Source: Coccinella septempunctata (Eukaryota > Arthropoda > Insecta > Coleoptera > Coccinellidae). Taken from it: a stretch of 64,000 bases of DNA. This document shows, piece after piece, positions 45,801 through 57,622 of this stretch. Location of the stretch: the NCBI RefSeq assembly GCF_907165205.1, contig NC_058195.1, forward strand, positions 1,240,001 through 1,304,000, read 5' to 3'. Position 1 is the first letter of the stretch. Every line of letters starts with the position of its first letter. The notes below the pieces were generated by a model. It was not told the origin of the DNA and ran no database searches. It saw only the letters and a list, made by a program, of their open reading frames with translations. A program made the position numbers and the translations under genes.

Positions 45801-48539
45801 AATTACATTGTTGTGACATCGTGCGCTATATATTCGACTTCAGGATAAATCCATCTTCATCCCTCGAAACGTTTCCAAAGAATCCTTGTATATTTAAGCG
45901 AATTCGGACCTTCAAAAACGAAATTCCTCGTCAGATTTAATAACGGTGCGGATCTGGTGCGCGACTGCGAGATTAAGGAGGCCATGGCTCGTTCGCAAAT
46001 TACGTTTTGAACGTTAATTTCGCAGGTGAAAGGACGCCCGACACAAGTAGAGACACACCCCGATTGGTCATGCTTCCACCAATGGACGGCCGGCCGGCTC
46101 ACGCGACCAAAGAAGTGTCCAGCCGGCCTTCCATACCCGATTGCCATCGGGTAAAATGCGTCTATTGGCAATGCCACCGATTTTCCCGATCGTCCGCTAG
46201 GGAATTACTCAACCTTCCAGGTGTTCTTATCGACGACACGGCTCTATTTAGATTTAATTGACGATATAAGAAGTTGTACGGAGGTGTTGCTCGATATTAC
46301 CGCTCTATTGGTTACACTACCGTTGGATAAGAACGTGACATATTATTATCACTTTATGGAGTCGATAATTCACGTCGTAATATAGAAACCTAGAAACCAT
46401 TTGTCAGCTGGGCTCAGTTTTCTCTTGAATTAAGCCAAAAAACATTAATTTGACGAGCATAAATGCATTATAATGGTAACACGATCCGAAAGACTGCATT
46501 GGGACGCAGCAGATGGTCGAAAAAGAGGTATCCGATACGTATATTCTAATTTCGGTCGATCGCTCTCCATATTCGACTAATGATCGGTGTTCGGGAATTG
46601 TTATTTCATGTCTTATGAATATTCAGCGGCGATACCTTGAGATATCGCATCGCCTTCGGCCTGTGTGTATAGTTTTGATTGGTTTTAATGGGTCCCCGGG
46701 CGGACATCGATCTTTGTTTTGACAGGATCCCCGATTGGATTTCGATACGGGCGTTCGGTAGCTCTAGAGTTTTCGTCCTTTGCCGAGCGCGCGTCTTCTT
46801 TTCCCCATCATAAATAATCCTAACGAAGATGTCAATTCCGATCGACCAAAAATTCAAATGAGACGAATGAATCCAGAAGGAAAATTATCTGTCTGCGTCT
46901 ACGACGCGTTTTGTTCTGTGCCATATTGGCCATTTGTACTACCGGTCATTTGAACTACGAGGCATCTCAGCTACAATGCGTTTGAACTACTACGCATTTG
47001 AATTCGCTACCGCCGCATTCATCAGACACGGGAAATTAATTTTACTTATCTATGCGACATATAGATTAACGTCAACTGACCGAAAGTGAAGTTGGCGCCG
47101 TTCACAGAGCGTCACAGGGTCACAGAGCGAAGAGTACCTGTTGTTTTTGGACTGGTATAAGTTTCTGAATCCCAGGAAGGATTTCTTGGCCAATTCGAAT
47201 GCGAAATTCTCAGTCGCCGACATCAAGAAAACGCGGGTGGCCGTGAAAAATAGATCAGGGCCGCGCCGATTTCGGCCATTATCTGTTTCTAGCCATCGAA
47301 ACTCGCAATTACGTTAGTCATTTGTTTCCACGGCCCGTTCTGACACTTCGATCATCTCGCTCTTGATTTATGGCCACGCGAGATTCTAATTTGAGGGGCG
47401 AGGCGCGCGACCTTCTGTTTTGTTTTTAATTTATCGTTTTATTATTATTTTTTTCGAACGCGCTATCAAAGCTCGCTTCTTAATCGGCCGAGTTGCGAAA
47501 TTTTTTTTTAATTAACGGTCTAGTGTAGCGTCAATTCAGCTGTTGGCGTTTTCGTACGATTAAATTACACCTCCGATTAATTTCGACGCTAGAAAATCAC
47601 GTGAACGTCGATCGAATCTGATCGATACAGGTGAAAAATCCGCCTTCCGCCCGTTTTTCAGATAAAAAACGACCAGTTTAAACGCGACAATCGCCATTAA
47701 CGGCGTTCATTAGACGGCAAAAAGTCGTCTAGATCCCGCTGATTGCCGGACATCAATCGAGCGTCCCGTTTGTGAAATTTCTCGCGATTAAGACGTTCCT
47801 TTTTCTCGGGCGTCGCGTTTAATTTACGTCGAGCTTCATAGATTTTTTCGCCTACGTTCTTTCCTATCCAATTATCGAGATAAAAAGACTGGAATATCGA
47901 ACTTTTGTGCATTATCACCTGATGATGTTATTACCCCAGCGAAACGTTGGAGTGTGGCTCATGATTTCAGTCATTTGTTCGAACCATCAATTTTTCATGA
48001 ATTCATTAGAATTCAACATAATTCATTGGTGGAAAACATCGATTCAACCTTACTCAATGGAACAAACAAAATGGATCCATAAGTTGCTCAATGTGCTGAA
48101 ATTTCGAAGAATCTCCTCAATACTTCAGCTTCACCGATGGAATGTTCGAGTTTAATTCGATTCCCACTGAAAAAACCATTAGCTAATAACAATCGAGATA
48201 ACCCGACCATAAAACTTACGGTATATCCCATTTCCTCTTTTATGCGACCATTAAATACCCGAAATTTAATCGGATTAATTTGAACGATACCCGTATAGAC
48301 GCTCGCTCACTTGATGCATTCCTATATCCTATACGTATATCGAAATAAATTATCATTATCGAGTTGCAACGATAAGATCGTGGAGATTGACGACTCGAAA
48401 TCAAAGCTCGTTCTATTTATTCGAGGTTTAGAAATGAAAATGCCCGATTATAGGCTATAATTATTTCGGAATCATCGATCGATGTGATATCAACAGGAAA
48501 CCTTCAGCGTATTGAGATTTCGCAGCTCGATTCGAAACT
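45801..48539. other. intron, no recognisable exon
   Basis: About 2.7 kb without a gene. There is a small family A remnant at about 47090-47150 (TCACAGAGCGAAGAGTACCT). CpG-rich stretches lie at 45960-46200 and 47180-47700. ORFs are unsupported. Confidence 0.45.
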
Positions 48540-48730
48540 AGTAGGCTAAGAGATCCACCTTTTGGGCCGATTTGCCTCGAAAAACCTTGCTGAAATAAAC
48601 CTCAAAAGTGCAGAGGCCAAAAACAGTACTCTATGATCCACGAATCGACCCGGTACTACCCACCCCTGTGTGTGATCGATGGTAATCTAACTTTCGTCAA
48701 TGTGGTCACACTGTGGTCGTAGATTTGTTG
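48540..48730 (-). repeat. dispersed repeat family A, inverted copy
   Basis: Reads GATCCACCTTTTGGGCCGAT, GAGGCCAAAAACAGTACTCT, GGTACTACCCACCCCTGTGT on the plus strand, the complement of the family A core. Confidence 0.8.
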
Positions 48731-48751
48731 TGGGTTTAAGCTAGTATATAA

Positions 48752-49426
48752 AGGGCGATTCTTCAACTCATACAAATATTTTGACAGTAGATTCTTGAGG
48801 TCAAAAGAAGCACCAGTTCGGCCCTGATAAAAAGATATACATAGCCATTTTAAGTTTTCATAATAAGCTGTGCCATCCATGAAAAAATAACCTTCAGAAT
48901 AACTAGCTGAATCTTTGACACTATACATCTGTGTATCTTTTAAACAGAGTTGTATTCAGCCGAAGTACCCAATTTTTTCAGATTTCACAGATACTTTTCA
49001 ATTTTTGAACAACAAATTACTCGAAAACTGCTCATAGTTCGAGAAAATATGAAGAATACTTTCATCTTACAAAACGTTCAAATATTCATTAGAAAGCGTC
49101 CAGCTTAGTTTCAATAGTCCTTGAATTTTATGTATTTTTATGGTACTTAATGGTCATAATGAGAAAACTGGAAGACGTGAGTGATATCTTGTGTTCGAAA
49201 AAGATTCACCAAATAAATGAAAAACTATATTCCGAAACTCATTTCATTCGATAAAACCGTTTGTGAGATAGAACTAAAAATGACATTTTTCTATGGTTTT
49301 TCAACAGCTTGTATCTTTTAAACCGAGCCGATTCGAAAAAAATGGTAAAGGAAAAAAGTGTTTCTTCTGACCTCAAGAATCTACTGTTAAAATATTCGTA
49401 CCAGTCAAAGTCTCACCCTGTATATA
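48752..49426 (+). mobile_element. foldback element F, most complete copy
   Basis: It is 675 bp with long inverted ends. The left end includes GACAGTAGATTCTTGAGGTC, and the right end carries GACCTCAAGAATCTACTGTT then CAGTCAAAGTCTCACCCTGT. The flanks TATATAAA/TGTATATA fit insertion at TA. No coding capacity. Other copies lie at 8719, 10785, 24900 and 50467. Confidence 0.85.
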
Positions 49427-49910
49427 CCATCCGATCATTTTAATACACCTCAGTTACGGCCCACGCCCTGATCCATGTACAAATTTATCGCGATTCATTC
49501 GAACCATTCTATATTCCTCGAAACGCCGTTTTCTGTGTTCCAACCAACAACTAACGACATCGTTACATCGGTCGTTGTTCACGCCCTGCGATATCGCAAA
49601 CACGCGAACGCTATCGCAAAAACTGAATCGACACAACGTAACGCTCGACCGAAATGGCAATGTAAAAATTCTGCTACATCCACGAACGACGGACGATTCT
49701 ATGTTCCGACGATGTTCGTAACCGAAGAAAAAAAGCCCGAACGTTATCGTATTAATAACGATAAACGGGAAATAATTGAGGATAATGCGACTTGTCGTAT
49801 TTTTAGCCAACGCGGAACGACGATAAAAAAAAAAGGAACGGATATGTTCTGGGAATTCGGAATGCGACAATTGTTCGCACGCAATTGAATGAAGCTCGAA
49901 CGGACGCGTT
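49427..49910. other. intron, overlapping ORFs of doubtful meaning
   Basis: Nearly the whole stretch is open on both strands (155 codons minus, 137 codons plus). Neither product resembles a known family and neither has convincing splice or start context. I treat it as non-coding. Confidence 0.45.
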
Positions 49911-50086
49911 AAGCGGCCCACAGACGAGCAACTTAGTTGACAACTATGTTGTCAACGAGCTTGTAAACCATACGAGGTTGAAGGAATATCAGCCACCAAC
50001 CGGCCCACAGACGTTCAACTTGGTTGTCAACACGTCGTGTTGACAACAAAGTTGTCAACTAGGTTGCTCGTCTATAGGCCACTTTA
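49911..50086. mobile_element. 176-bp foldback element
   Basis: The left arm runs GGCCCACAGACGAGCAACTT then AGTTGACAAC. The right arm is its complement, GTTGTCAACTAGGTTGCTCG then TCTATAGGCC. A second internal copy of the arm, CGGCCCACAGACGTTCAACT, sits at about 50000. Non-coding. Confidence 0.85.
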
Positions 50087-51006
50087 CGTTGGTCGTTGGG
50101 CTCGGAGAATGGCTTTTTATCGAGCGTCGACACGAGATTTGCCTTTCTTCTTCTTCATGTGAATATATTACAACATGAACAACATTAATCGAATATTTTC
50201 TCATTTTATTCGAAGGAGAATGGACAGTTTTCTTTTTTATTGCCAAATTGGACGTTTCTTGTTCAGTCGGGAACAAGAAGAGGGTGCATAAAAGGGACGA
50301 AGCTGGGGACGTGGCTGTCTTAGGTCATGTAGCAATGGATACGACCTTCAATACTAGGAAATTGTCCGATGTATCTTGTGTTTCACGCATAACAATCATA
50401 GGAATCCTTAAATAACCTTTTCCACATTTTAAAGCCGAAAAAGCGAAGTTTTCGTTGGACCACACTATACAGGGTGGGTCTTCGACTTTAACAGTAGATT
50501 CTAGTAACGCACATGTCCGATTATGATTTCATTCAAATGACGCTTTTCCGCGGAAAGAAATCGCGATAATACCGAATGCGGACCCGTTTTCTGCGATAGT
50601 ACATAAAGTACCATTTCGGCATAAATTAAGGCTGCCGGTGGACGCGCGCTGAATGGTAATACCCTCCTTATCTGCCCGCGAAATGGGTCACCTCATGGGC
50701 ATTTACAAATTTAATTAAGTAATAAATAAGAGCAATTTATTCCGTCGGTTTATGTTTATTGCTTCGGCGTTCGACGTGCAAGGAGATTTTTGCGAGAATC
50801 GAGCGCCTATTATCTCGCTACGCGGCTGTTATTGGCCGAGAATCGCGCGAGGTGAACCGGGCTTCGATGGAGAGGGTGGGGGGAGGTGAGGTGCGGTAGC
50901 GTATTTTTGACGTTGACAAGTGCTGGATCTCGATAGCTACGATAAAATAAATCAGACCGTTCTATGTCGTGCTGTATGTTATTCGGCGAATTACATGTTT
51001 TTTGTC
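50087..51006. other. intron with a fragment of element F
   Basis: Contains a 45-bp terminal fragment of element F (about 50467-50512, TATACAGGGTGGGTCTTCGA). Otherwise unique. A block near 50640-50830 is evenly composed and CpG-bearing, but no function is evident. Confidence 0.45.
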
Positions 51007-52815
51007 ATATAGTCGATTGTTATAAACGAGTCAAACATTGCAGTTGGCTTCGAATCACGATTGTACTATGACTTTCCGAACTAAATGTCATAGAGAGACA
51101 TGTCAATGACACAAACTTTTGACGTTAACGAGGAAAAGCTGTCAAAATCTGATTTCCAAAACCAACGAAGAATTGAAAGTTACTAGTATGTTAGGAGATC
51201 CACTTTCTCGGGTCCATCAGCCTCAAAAAACCATAATGAAATCAATTTCATGAATACTGAGGCCAAAAACACCACTTTACGATCTATGAGTCGAATCGGC
51301 ACTACCCACCCCTGTCTGCGATCGGTGATAACCTAACTTTCGTCGAACAGACCAACTGACGTTAACTGTCATCCGCAAGAAACGGCAGGTGGCAGTTTAT
51401 TCTGTGATCGTGGATTCGTTGACATTCTCAAATCGGCCAGTTAAGGTGAATCCATTGAACTAAAGAAAGTTCAATGGGTGAATCCCCCGGCCAGCTAGTT
51501 CAGGTCAATCTCCGTGTCATAGAGTACGATTCACGGTGGAAAAAAAAACGCTAAAAGTCATATGGTCGATTGTTATACAAGGCCTTTATAAACGATTCAA
51601 CATCGCAGGTAGCTTCGAATCACGATTGTACTATGACGTTCCGAACTGAAAGTCAATGACATCTCTTTGACACAAACCTTTGACGTTAACGAGGAGAAAC
51701 CTGTCAAAATCTGATTTCCGAAACCAACGAAGAGTTGAAAGTAACTTGTATGCCAGGAGATGCACCTTTACGAATGTATCAGCCTCAAAAAACCATAATG
51801 AAATCAATTTCATGAATAATGAGGCCAAAAACACCAGTTTACGATCTATGAGTCGAATCGGCACTACCCACCCCTGTCTGCGATCGGTGATAACCTAGCT
51901 TTCGTCGAACAGACCAACTGACGTTAACTGTCATCCGTAAGAGACGTCAGGTGGGAGTTTATTCTGTGATCGTGGATTCGTTGACATTTTCAAATCGGCC
52001 AGTTAAGGTGCATCCATTGAACTGAAGAAAGTTCAATGGGTGAATCCCCTGGCCAGCTAGTTCAGGTCAATCTCCGTGTCATAGAGTACGATTCACGGTG
52101 GAAAAAAAAACGCTAAAAGTCATATGGTCGATTGTTATACAAGGCCTTTATAAACGATTCAACATCGCAGGTAGCTTCGAATCACGATTGAACTAAAAGT
52201 CAATGACATCTCTTTGACACAAACCTTTGACGTTAACGAGGAGAAACCTGTCAAAATCTGATTTCCGAAACCAACGAAGAGTTGAAAGTAACTAGTATGC
52301 CAGGAGATCCACCTTCACGGGTCCATCAGCCTCAAAAATCCATAATGAAATGAATTTCATGAATACTGAGGCCAAAAACGCCACTTTACGATCTATGAGT
52401 CGAATCGGCACTACCCACCCCTGTCTACTATCGGTGATAACCTCACTTCCGTCGAAAAGACCATAGACATAGAGACATGGACTGTGCCTTCCCTTTATAT
52501 CTATGCATGAAATACGGTCAAAAAAAGTGACAGAGAGAAAAACACGTCGGGAATGCAGTTGTCTTTTTCTAGAATTCTGATTGGTCTATACTCACCTCTA
52601 TGTGAACAAAAAAGAGAAAGGTAATGTCCCGACGAGCTTTTCTCTCTTTCTAATAAATAGCCAATTTCATGCTGGCATTGCTCAGTCCATATGTCTCTAT
52701 GTCTATGGAAAAGACCAACTGACGTTAACTGTCATCCGCAAGAAACGTCAGGTGGAAGTTTATTCTGTGATCATGTCAATTTCCGTGTCACAGAGCACGA
52801 TTCACGGTGTAAAAA
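51007..52815 (+). repeat. tandem triplication of a 555-560 bp unit containing family A
   Basis: Unit starts are marked by TCATATAGTCGATTGTTATA or TCATATGGTCGATTGTTATA at about 51007, 51560 and 52120. Each unit contains an inverted family A core (GGCACTACCCACCCCTGTCT), the block CCAACTGACGTTAACTGTCA and a small hairpin CCATTGAAC/GTTCAATGG. The third unit lacks part of the end and is split by a MITE at 52462-52707. Non-coding. Confidence 0.92.
52462..52707. mobile_element. 246-bp hAT-like MITE inserted in the third unit
   Basis: The inverted ends are CATAGACATAGAGACATG and CATATGTCTCTATGTCTATG. The exact 8-bp direct repeat GAAAAGAC flanks it (52454-52461 and 52708-52715). The sister units have an uninterrupted CGTCGAACAGACCAACTGAC at this point, which serves as an empty site. 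An 8-bp duplication is typical of hAT elements. No coding capacity. Confidence 0.94.
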
Positions 52816-55800
52816 AACGCTGAAATTAACCACCTAACCCCAACGCCCATCGGTAAACGTTACAGACGCCGAAGATCTCCGCTCTACGTGACTTTCGGCC
52901 AAAAAGAAGAAGAACCACGAGGCGTGGTACCTATACTCCATCGTCGAATTATGTACCGAGTCGCCTTTTACGCGAAAACTGCTCCTCTCTCGCGACGTCT
53001 ACCAAATTGGCGCTTGTACCCCATCAATCGAGGCGTCCAAATTGCGGTTTTCGATCATTTTTAAACGAGATCCGCGAAGGTACCTCGTTTCGCACGGATG
53101 CCTCTGGGAGGAGTTTTCGGTGTCCGTCATTATCGGGAAACGTCGGGGCAGGCGATCATTACCTTAAGAAGTTATTGACATAATGAAACGCGATTATTAT
53201 AATGCCTCGGACCACCGGGGCGAGCTTCAAGAAATAATTGATTTTCGGCGCTTTCACACGCATACGAATCGGGCCGGACACTCTTCTGGTCTGTGCTCGA
53301 GCGAAAATTTATACCGTGCTCCGCGAATCATAGAATACGAACGCTTTTTGACGTTTAAGTGATTTATCATAGAGTTTTCGACTTACCTTCGATACATCTC
53401 TGTGTATGCTTGTATCGTCATTCGTCGTACACAGATCCATAAATCTCGACTGGCAAATTGTGCTTGCTCTTGTTAGTAGATGGGAACTAGTCACAGATTC
53501 TCACATACTGGCCAATTCCCGAGCAGGTGGAGGCCATTAATAAGCTCGACGTTAAAAATGCTGAAACAAGACCATTACCAAGATTAATTGGCCGGTTAAT
53601 CAGCGGCCGTTTTGAAGTAGAACGGCGGGGGTTCACTTATCGACTTATGCCAATTCGGCCGGAAATTTTATGGGTCCAAATTTGTTTATAATTATCGTTT
53701 CTCCTAAATTATTCGCCTCCCAATTAATTACCGAAGTTCAGATAAGACGCCAAATTTTATTTCACCCGAAGTCCGCTTCAAATATTCGAGATCTGAAAGT
53801 GCCAGACGTCAGATATCTGAAAAAATTCGTTTTACAGACCTGTCCGTCAGAAGTGACACCGTCCGTACAACCTCAACTTAACGATTTAGCATTTAAATGG
53901 TAATAACCAAATTCCATATATATAAAACGTTCACCTCTTAGTGCACTGCATACGCTTAACCCATATCGCCTTATAAAAGCGGATTTATGTCGCGTTTTCA
54001 GCAATTTTATTTTTCATTCGTCCTCAGGATTTCGATAAACGTGTGAAAATCCATTCGGATAACGCGAAGGTCCCCTCTTAAGGTCGTAGGCGTAAAGACC
54101 ATAAACGAGATTTCCATTAAGAAGTCGAGTTGGTCACGTAAAACTAAGACAAAATCGCCATATCGGAAAACGCCCAAGGTCATCCATCTGTGCGCCCATT
54201 GAAAATTCTGTGATTAAGGTTCATAGAACTCCAGTATACATTTTTCTTTGAATCGCGTCACAGAATCTCCTACTTCATTCCGTCATGCTCCATCTAAACA
54301 GAGAGAAGATGCACGTCGCCAAAAACCACAGATGCATTCCTCAATCTCGTTTTCTACCTGGCCGGCGTCCCTTCTCACCTTGCCAGCAGAAAAACTCTGT
54401 GACTCACCGTGGATCGGGGCTAATTCCTGCGATGAGCCCGGACCCAGAAAGTTTGGTTAGAAGTTGGATTCCGAGTGTACAGTCTGGCGTTGACTTTTCA
54501 GCCGATTCAGTACATATTCAATCATACGTGCACGCGGCGGTTCAGTTAGACGCGAGCAGCCTTCGACGATAGAGTTTTTTAGAACGCGGCGGTGATTTTC
54601 GACTCTGTGGTTTCGAGACGGGGGTGCGTTCGGAGTTGTGCCTCTGATCCGAGTGCGTTAGATCATTGTGACACGACGAGGATTTTTTATTTGGCGTTTC
54701 GAGGAATTGGTGTGGTTGTTCATCGGTTTCCCATAAGATTTACGCTTGGTGCAGGTTCATTTTATACTCATTTCGTGAAGAAAGCTGATTTTTAAACGAT
54801 TTCTGAAAATTTGAGTTCTGCGTGAGAAAATGCTGAGTTTTCGTTGTTTCTATGCTGAAGCTGAAGGATTATTCTTCATCATCTCCTCCCAAACAAAAAA
54901 TTACAATCTAATCGTTTTCTGGAAGAATGGGAATAGAGATATTGATTTATATCATGTAAATTTCTGAAAAAAAAATGGAAACCATCGTTCCCCATAAATC
55001 AAGGCGTTATTTTCTGTATATTCCATGTTATAACACAGAAGAATTACAGGAATTTCCATATTTTGACAAAAAAATCATCGAATAATGTAACAGAATTGAA
55101 TTTGAAGCATTTTTTTCATGATTTCTTCTGTGTTTGGAGCAAATTTTATTTACTCTTCGGTTACAAAGAAGAAACCACAAGTTTCAAATAATACATTTTG
55201 ATTCCATCTACCAGCCTGCTATCATCAGGACACGTGGATCGACATCAGACACTGCCGACACTCGATGTCCTTATCGAATATCAATAAAACCGTAAATATC
55301 TTGAAATCATCCTCGATTCCCCGATAAGCTCGGGGGCCTATAGAAGCACGGAGTTTCTATGATCGCGTGATCGACTGCACCATCGATAATTATCGCTGTA
55401 ACTCTCTGGTTCGCTTCGCGGAATTGGACGTAATGGCCTGCTTAATTAAAAAGAATGTAAACCGTGAAACACATGTTGTTCGCTCGGTTTTCCTACAACC
55501 ATTCTGACCTTCCCGCATTTTTTTTCTGGGAATCTAATGGTAACGTCCGATAATTTCGAAGTTAATGATATGGCGTAATGCGAATTCTGTGGTGTTACCT
55601 CTAGGTCGTTAAATTGAACGGTGTGGGGCGTTGAGAAGAACACAAACCTGAAACGGTCTATGTTTACGTCAGATCCATAGGCAGATGATGTTCGGAATTT
55701 GTGAATACCAAGAATAGCTCGGTGAATGAAAATATTTACTAAAACGAAGAAGAAGCTTCTGTTTCCATATACGCAAGGATTAATTCTCAATACGTTTACG

Positions 55801-57344
55801 TAAGATCGACTTATCTTCTGCAACTGTACTCCATAACAAGGAGCATAGCAATAAATCGTATCATTTTTATAGCCTTCCGAAATTTCATTACTCATTCTAT
55901 GGTCTCTTATCGAAAAGCCTTATCTGTCACTGGAACGTCAAACGCGAAATGCCAACCTCTCATCGTTAAAACTCCCCACTTGTTCTTACCCGTAATGACC
56001 TGTAATTACCGTAGAATAATTTACTTGTTATTCGATTATATCGAACGTTGTTGTATCGTCGAATGAATTATTTCTCATACCTGCGGCTATTTTACCGGGT
56101 AGCCATTAGGCGAAACATTTGATAATGAAGGTTTTTCTCGAGTTAAACCTGACACAACATTCTCGAACATGACGTTCGAGGTATTCCACGATAGCCTGTC
56201 AGGTACGTCAAATCGGAATTCAGATTGAAGCGATATTTACCCCTTCCTTGATAGATTGCTAAGTACCTACGACATTCCAATCAATCGTTTAATATCGAAA
56301 TTTCGAATCAGTGCAGATATCTGAGCATCTTAAACATTTGTGAGGAAGATCTCCCGATTCGATATAATTCGATTTAATGAATAATCAAAGTGTTCCAAAT
56401 ATATCTTCGTTGTTTACTCGAGATAAACTGATAATATCGAGCATTCCGATAGAAACGAACACTTTTAACCGACAGCGGGTTGGAAGATAGCAGACCAACA
56501 ATTGGATCCGTTGGAGATGAAGTAATTGAATAGGATACAATGCCGGCTATAATGATGCCGATTGTTGTACGTTACGTGATGACTGCAGCAGGTCGCTAAA
56601 ACTTATTAGGAGTACAAATGAGCTTTCACTCTCTTTCACTAGCCTTTATTTTTCGTCTTTCAAACAGAAACCCCTCAATTCTGAAGTTACTCAAGAACCG
56701 ATCTAATTTTTTTTATGATGTTCAGTACCCTCCATGTGCCACCGTCAAGAACTAGTGATAACAGACGGAGAAATTTTTTCTCGATGATAATTGAGTCACC
56801 AGCATCGTGTCTCCCCAACGAAACTACCTGCCAATAAGCGGTGCCAAGATAAAAATGATTAATGTCTCGGCGTAAAAATCATCATCGCGTTCATTAATCC
56901 GCAACGCTCAGAACGAAAACAAAAAAGTACGATCGTCGAACAGGCGGGAAAAATTCCGATTAGCCGCTTCGACGAGATCGAAAATCCGGCCCGAAGGACC
57001 AAAACGTTCGGCGTTCTAAATTACGTCCGTTAACGGGGGCCGACACGGCGATTTGGATCGCGATTCGGACGTAAACGGTCCGATTGATCGGATTCGGGGT
57101 TCGATTAACCGCGCCGCGGGATGGAGTGACTCGGGATTTCGGGCTGTTAAGTATAACGTCACGTCGCATCTTATGAGTGACGTGCCGACGAGCCCCGTAA
57201 AGAAGCAGCGGGCGTCTCGTTGGCGACACGACGGGAGCCAACCCGTTTCGGCTTGCATATTACTTCGATTTTCGGTGAAAGACTTATATACCTCATATTC
57301 CACAGAACCACGAAAAAAGTCATAACGGTGCTCTTAACACTCTA
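52816..57344. other. intron, 4.5 kb without recognised exon
   Basis: Unique sequence of alternating AT-rich and CpG-rich stretches. The only notable item is a possible transcription start at about 54542 (separate entry). Confidence 0.45.
54542..54831 (+). promoter_or_regulatory. possible initiator and leader exon for the downstream PKG transcript
   Basis: TCAGTT at 54542-54547 matches the arthropod initiator and lies in a GC-richer stretch (GACGCGAGCAGC follows). The next acceptable donor is CTGC|GTGAGA (GT at 54832-54833). If real it would feed the second PKG exon. I see no TATA box or clear downstream promoter element. Confidence 0.18.
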
Positions 57345-57622
57345 AATCCTGGGGACATATAGGAAAAGACCAAAAAAGGCCCAAGAAAATAAAGATTTTT
57401 GACCTTCGCCAAACGTAAAAGTAAACAAATCCACGATCACAGAATAAAATGCAAGTTAACGTCAGATTGACAAGAGACGTTAGAAACGATCACAGACAGG
57501 GGTGGACACTACCGATTCGATTCATAGAAGAGAGAAGAGTAGTGTTTTTGGCCTCGGTTTTTATCTAATTCGTCCCATTAGGGTTTTTCGCGGCAGAACG
57601 TTGCATCTCCTGGCTTAGGTGA
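57345..57622 (+). repeat. dispersed repeat family A, long copy
   Basis: Contains all recognised blocks in order: AAGATTTTTGACCTTCGCCA, TAAACAAATCCACGATCACA, ACGTCAGATTGACAAGAGAC, CACAGACAGGGGTGGACACT, GAGTAGTGTTTTTGGCCTCG and CTCCTGGC. It is the best copy for defining the family. Confidence 0.8.

Noticed and set aside
49454..49921. 155-codon minus-strand and 137-codon plus-strand overlapping ORFs
   Set aside because: Neither resembles a known family and there is no supporting start, splice or codon evidence; low stop density follows local composition.
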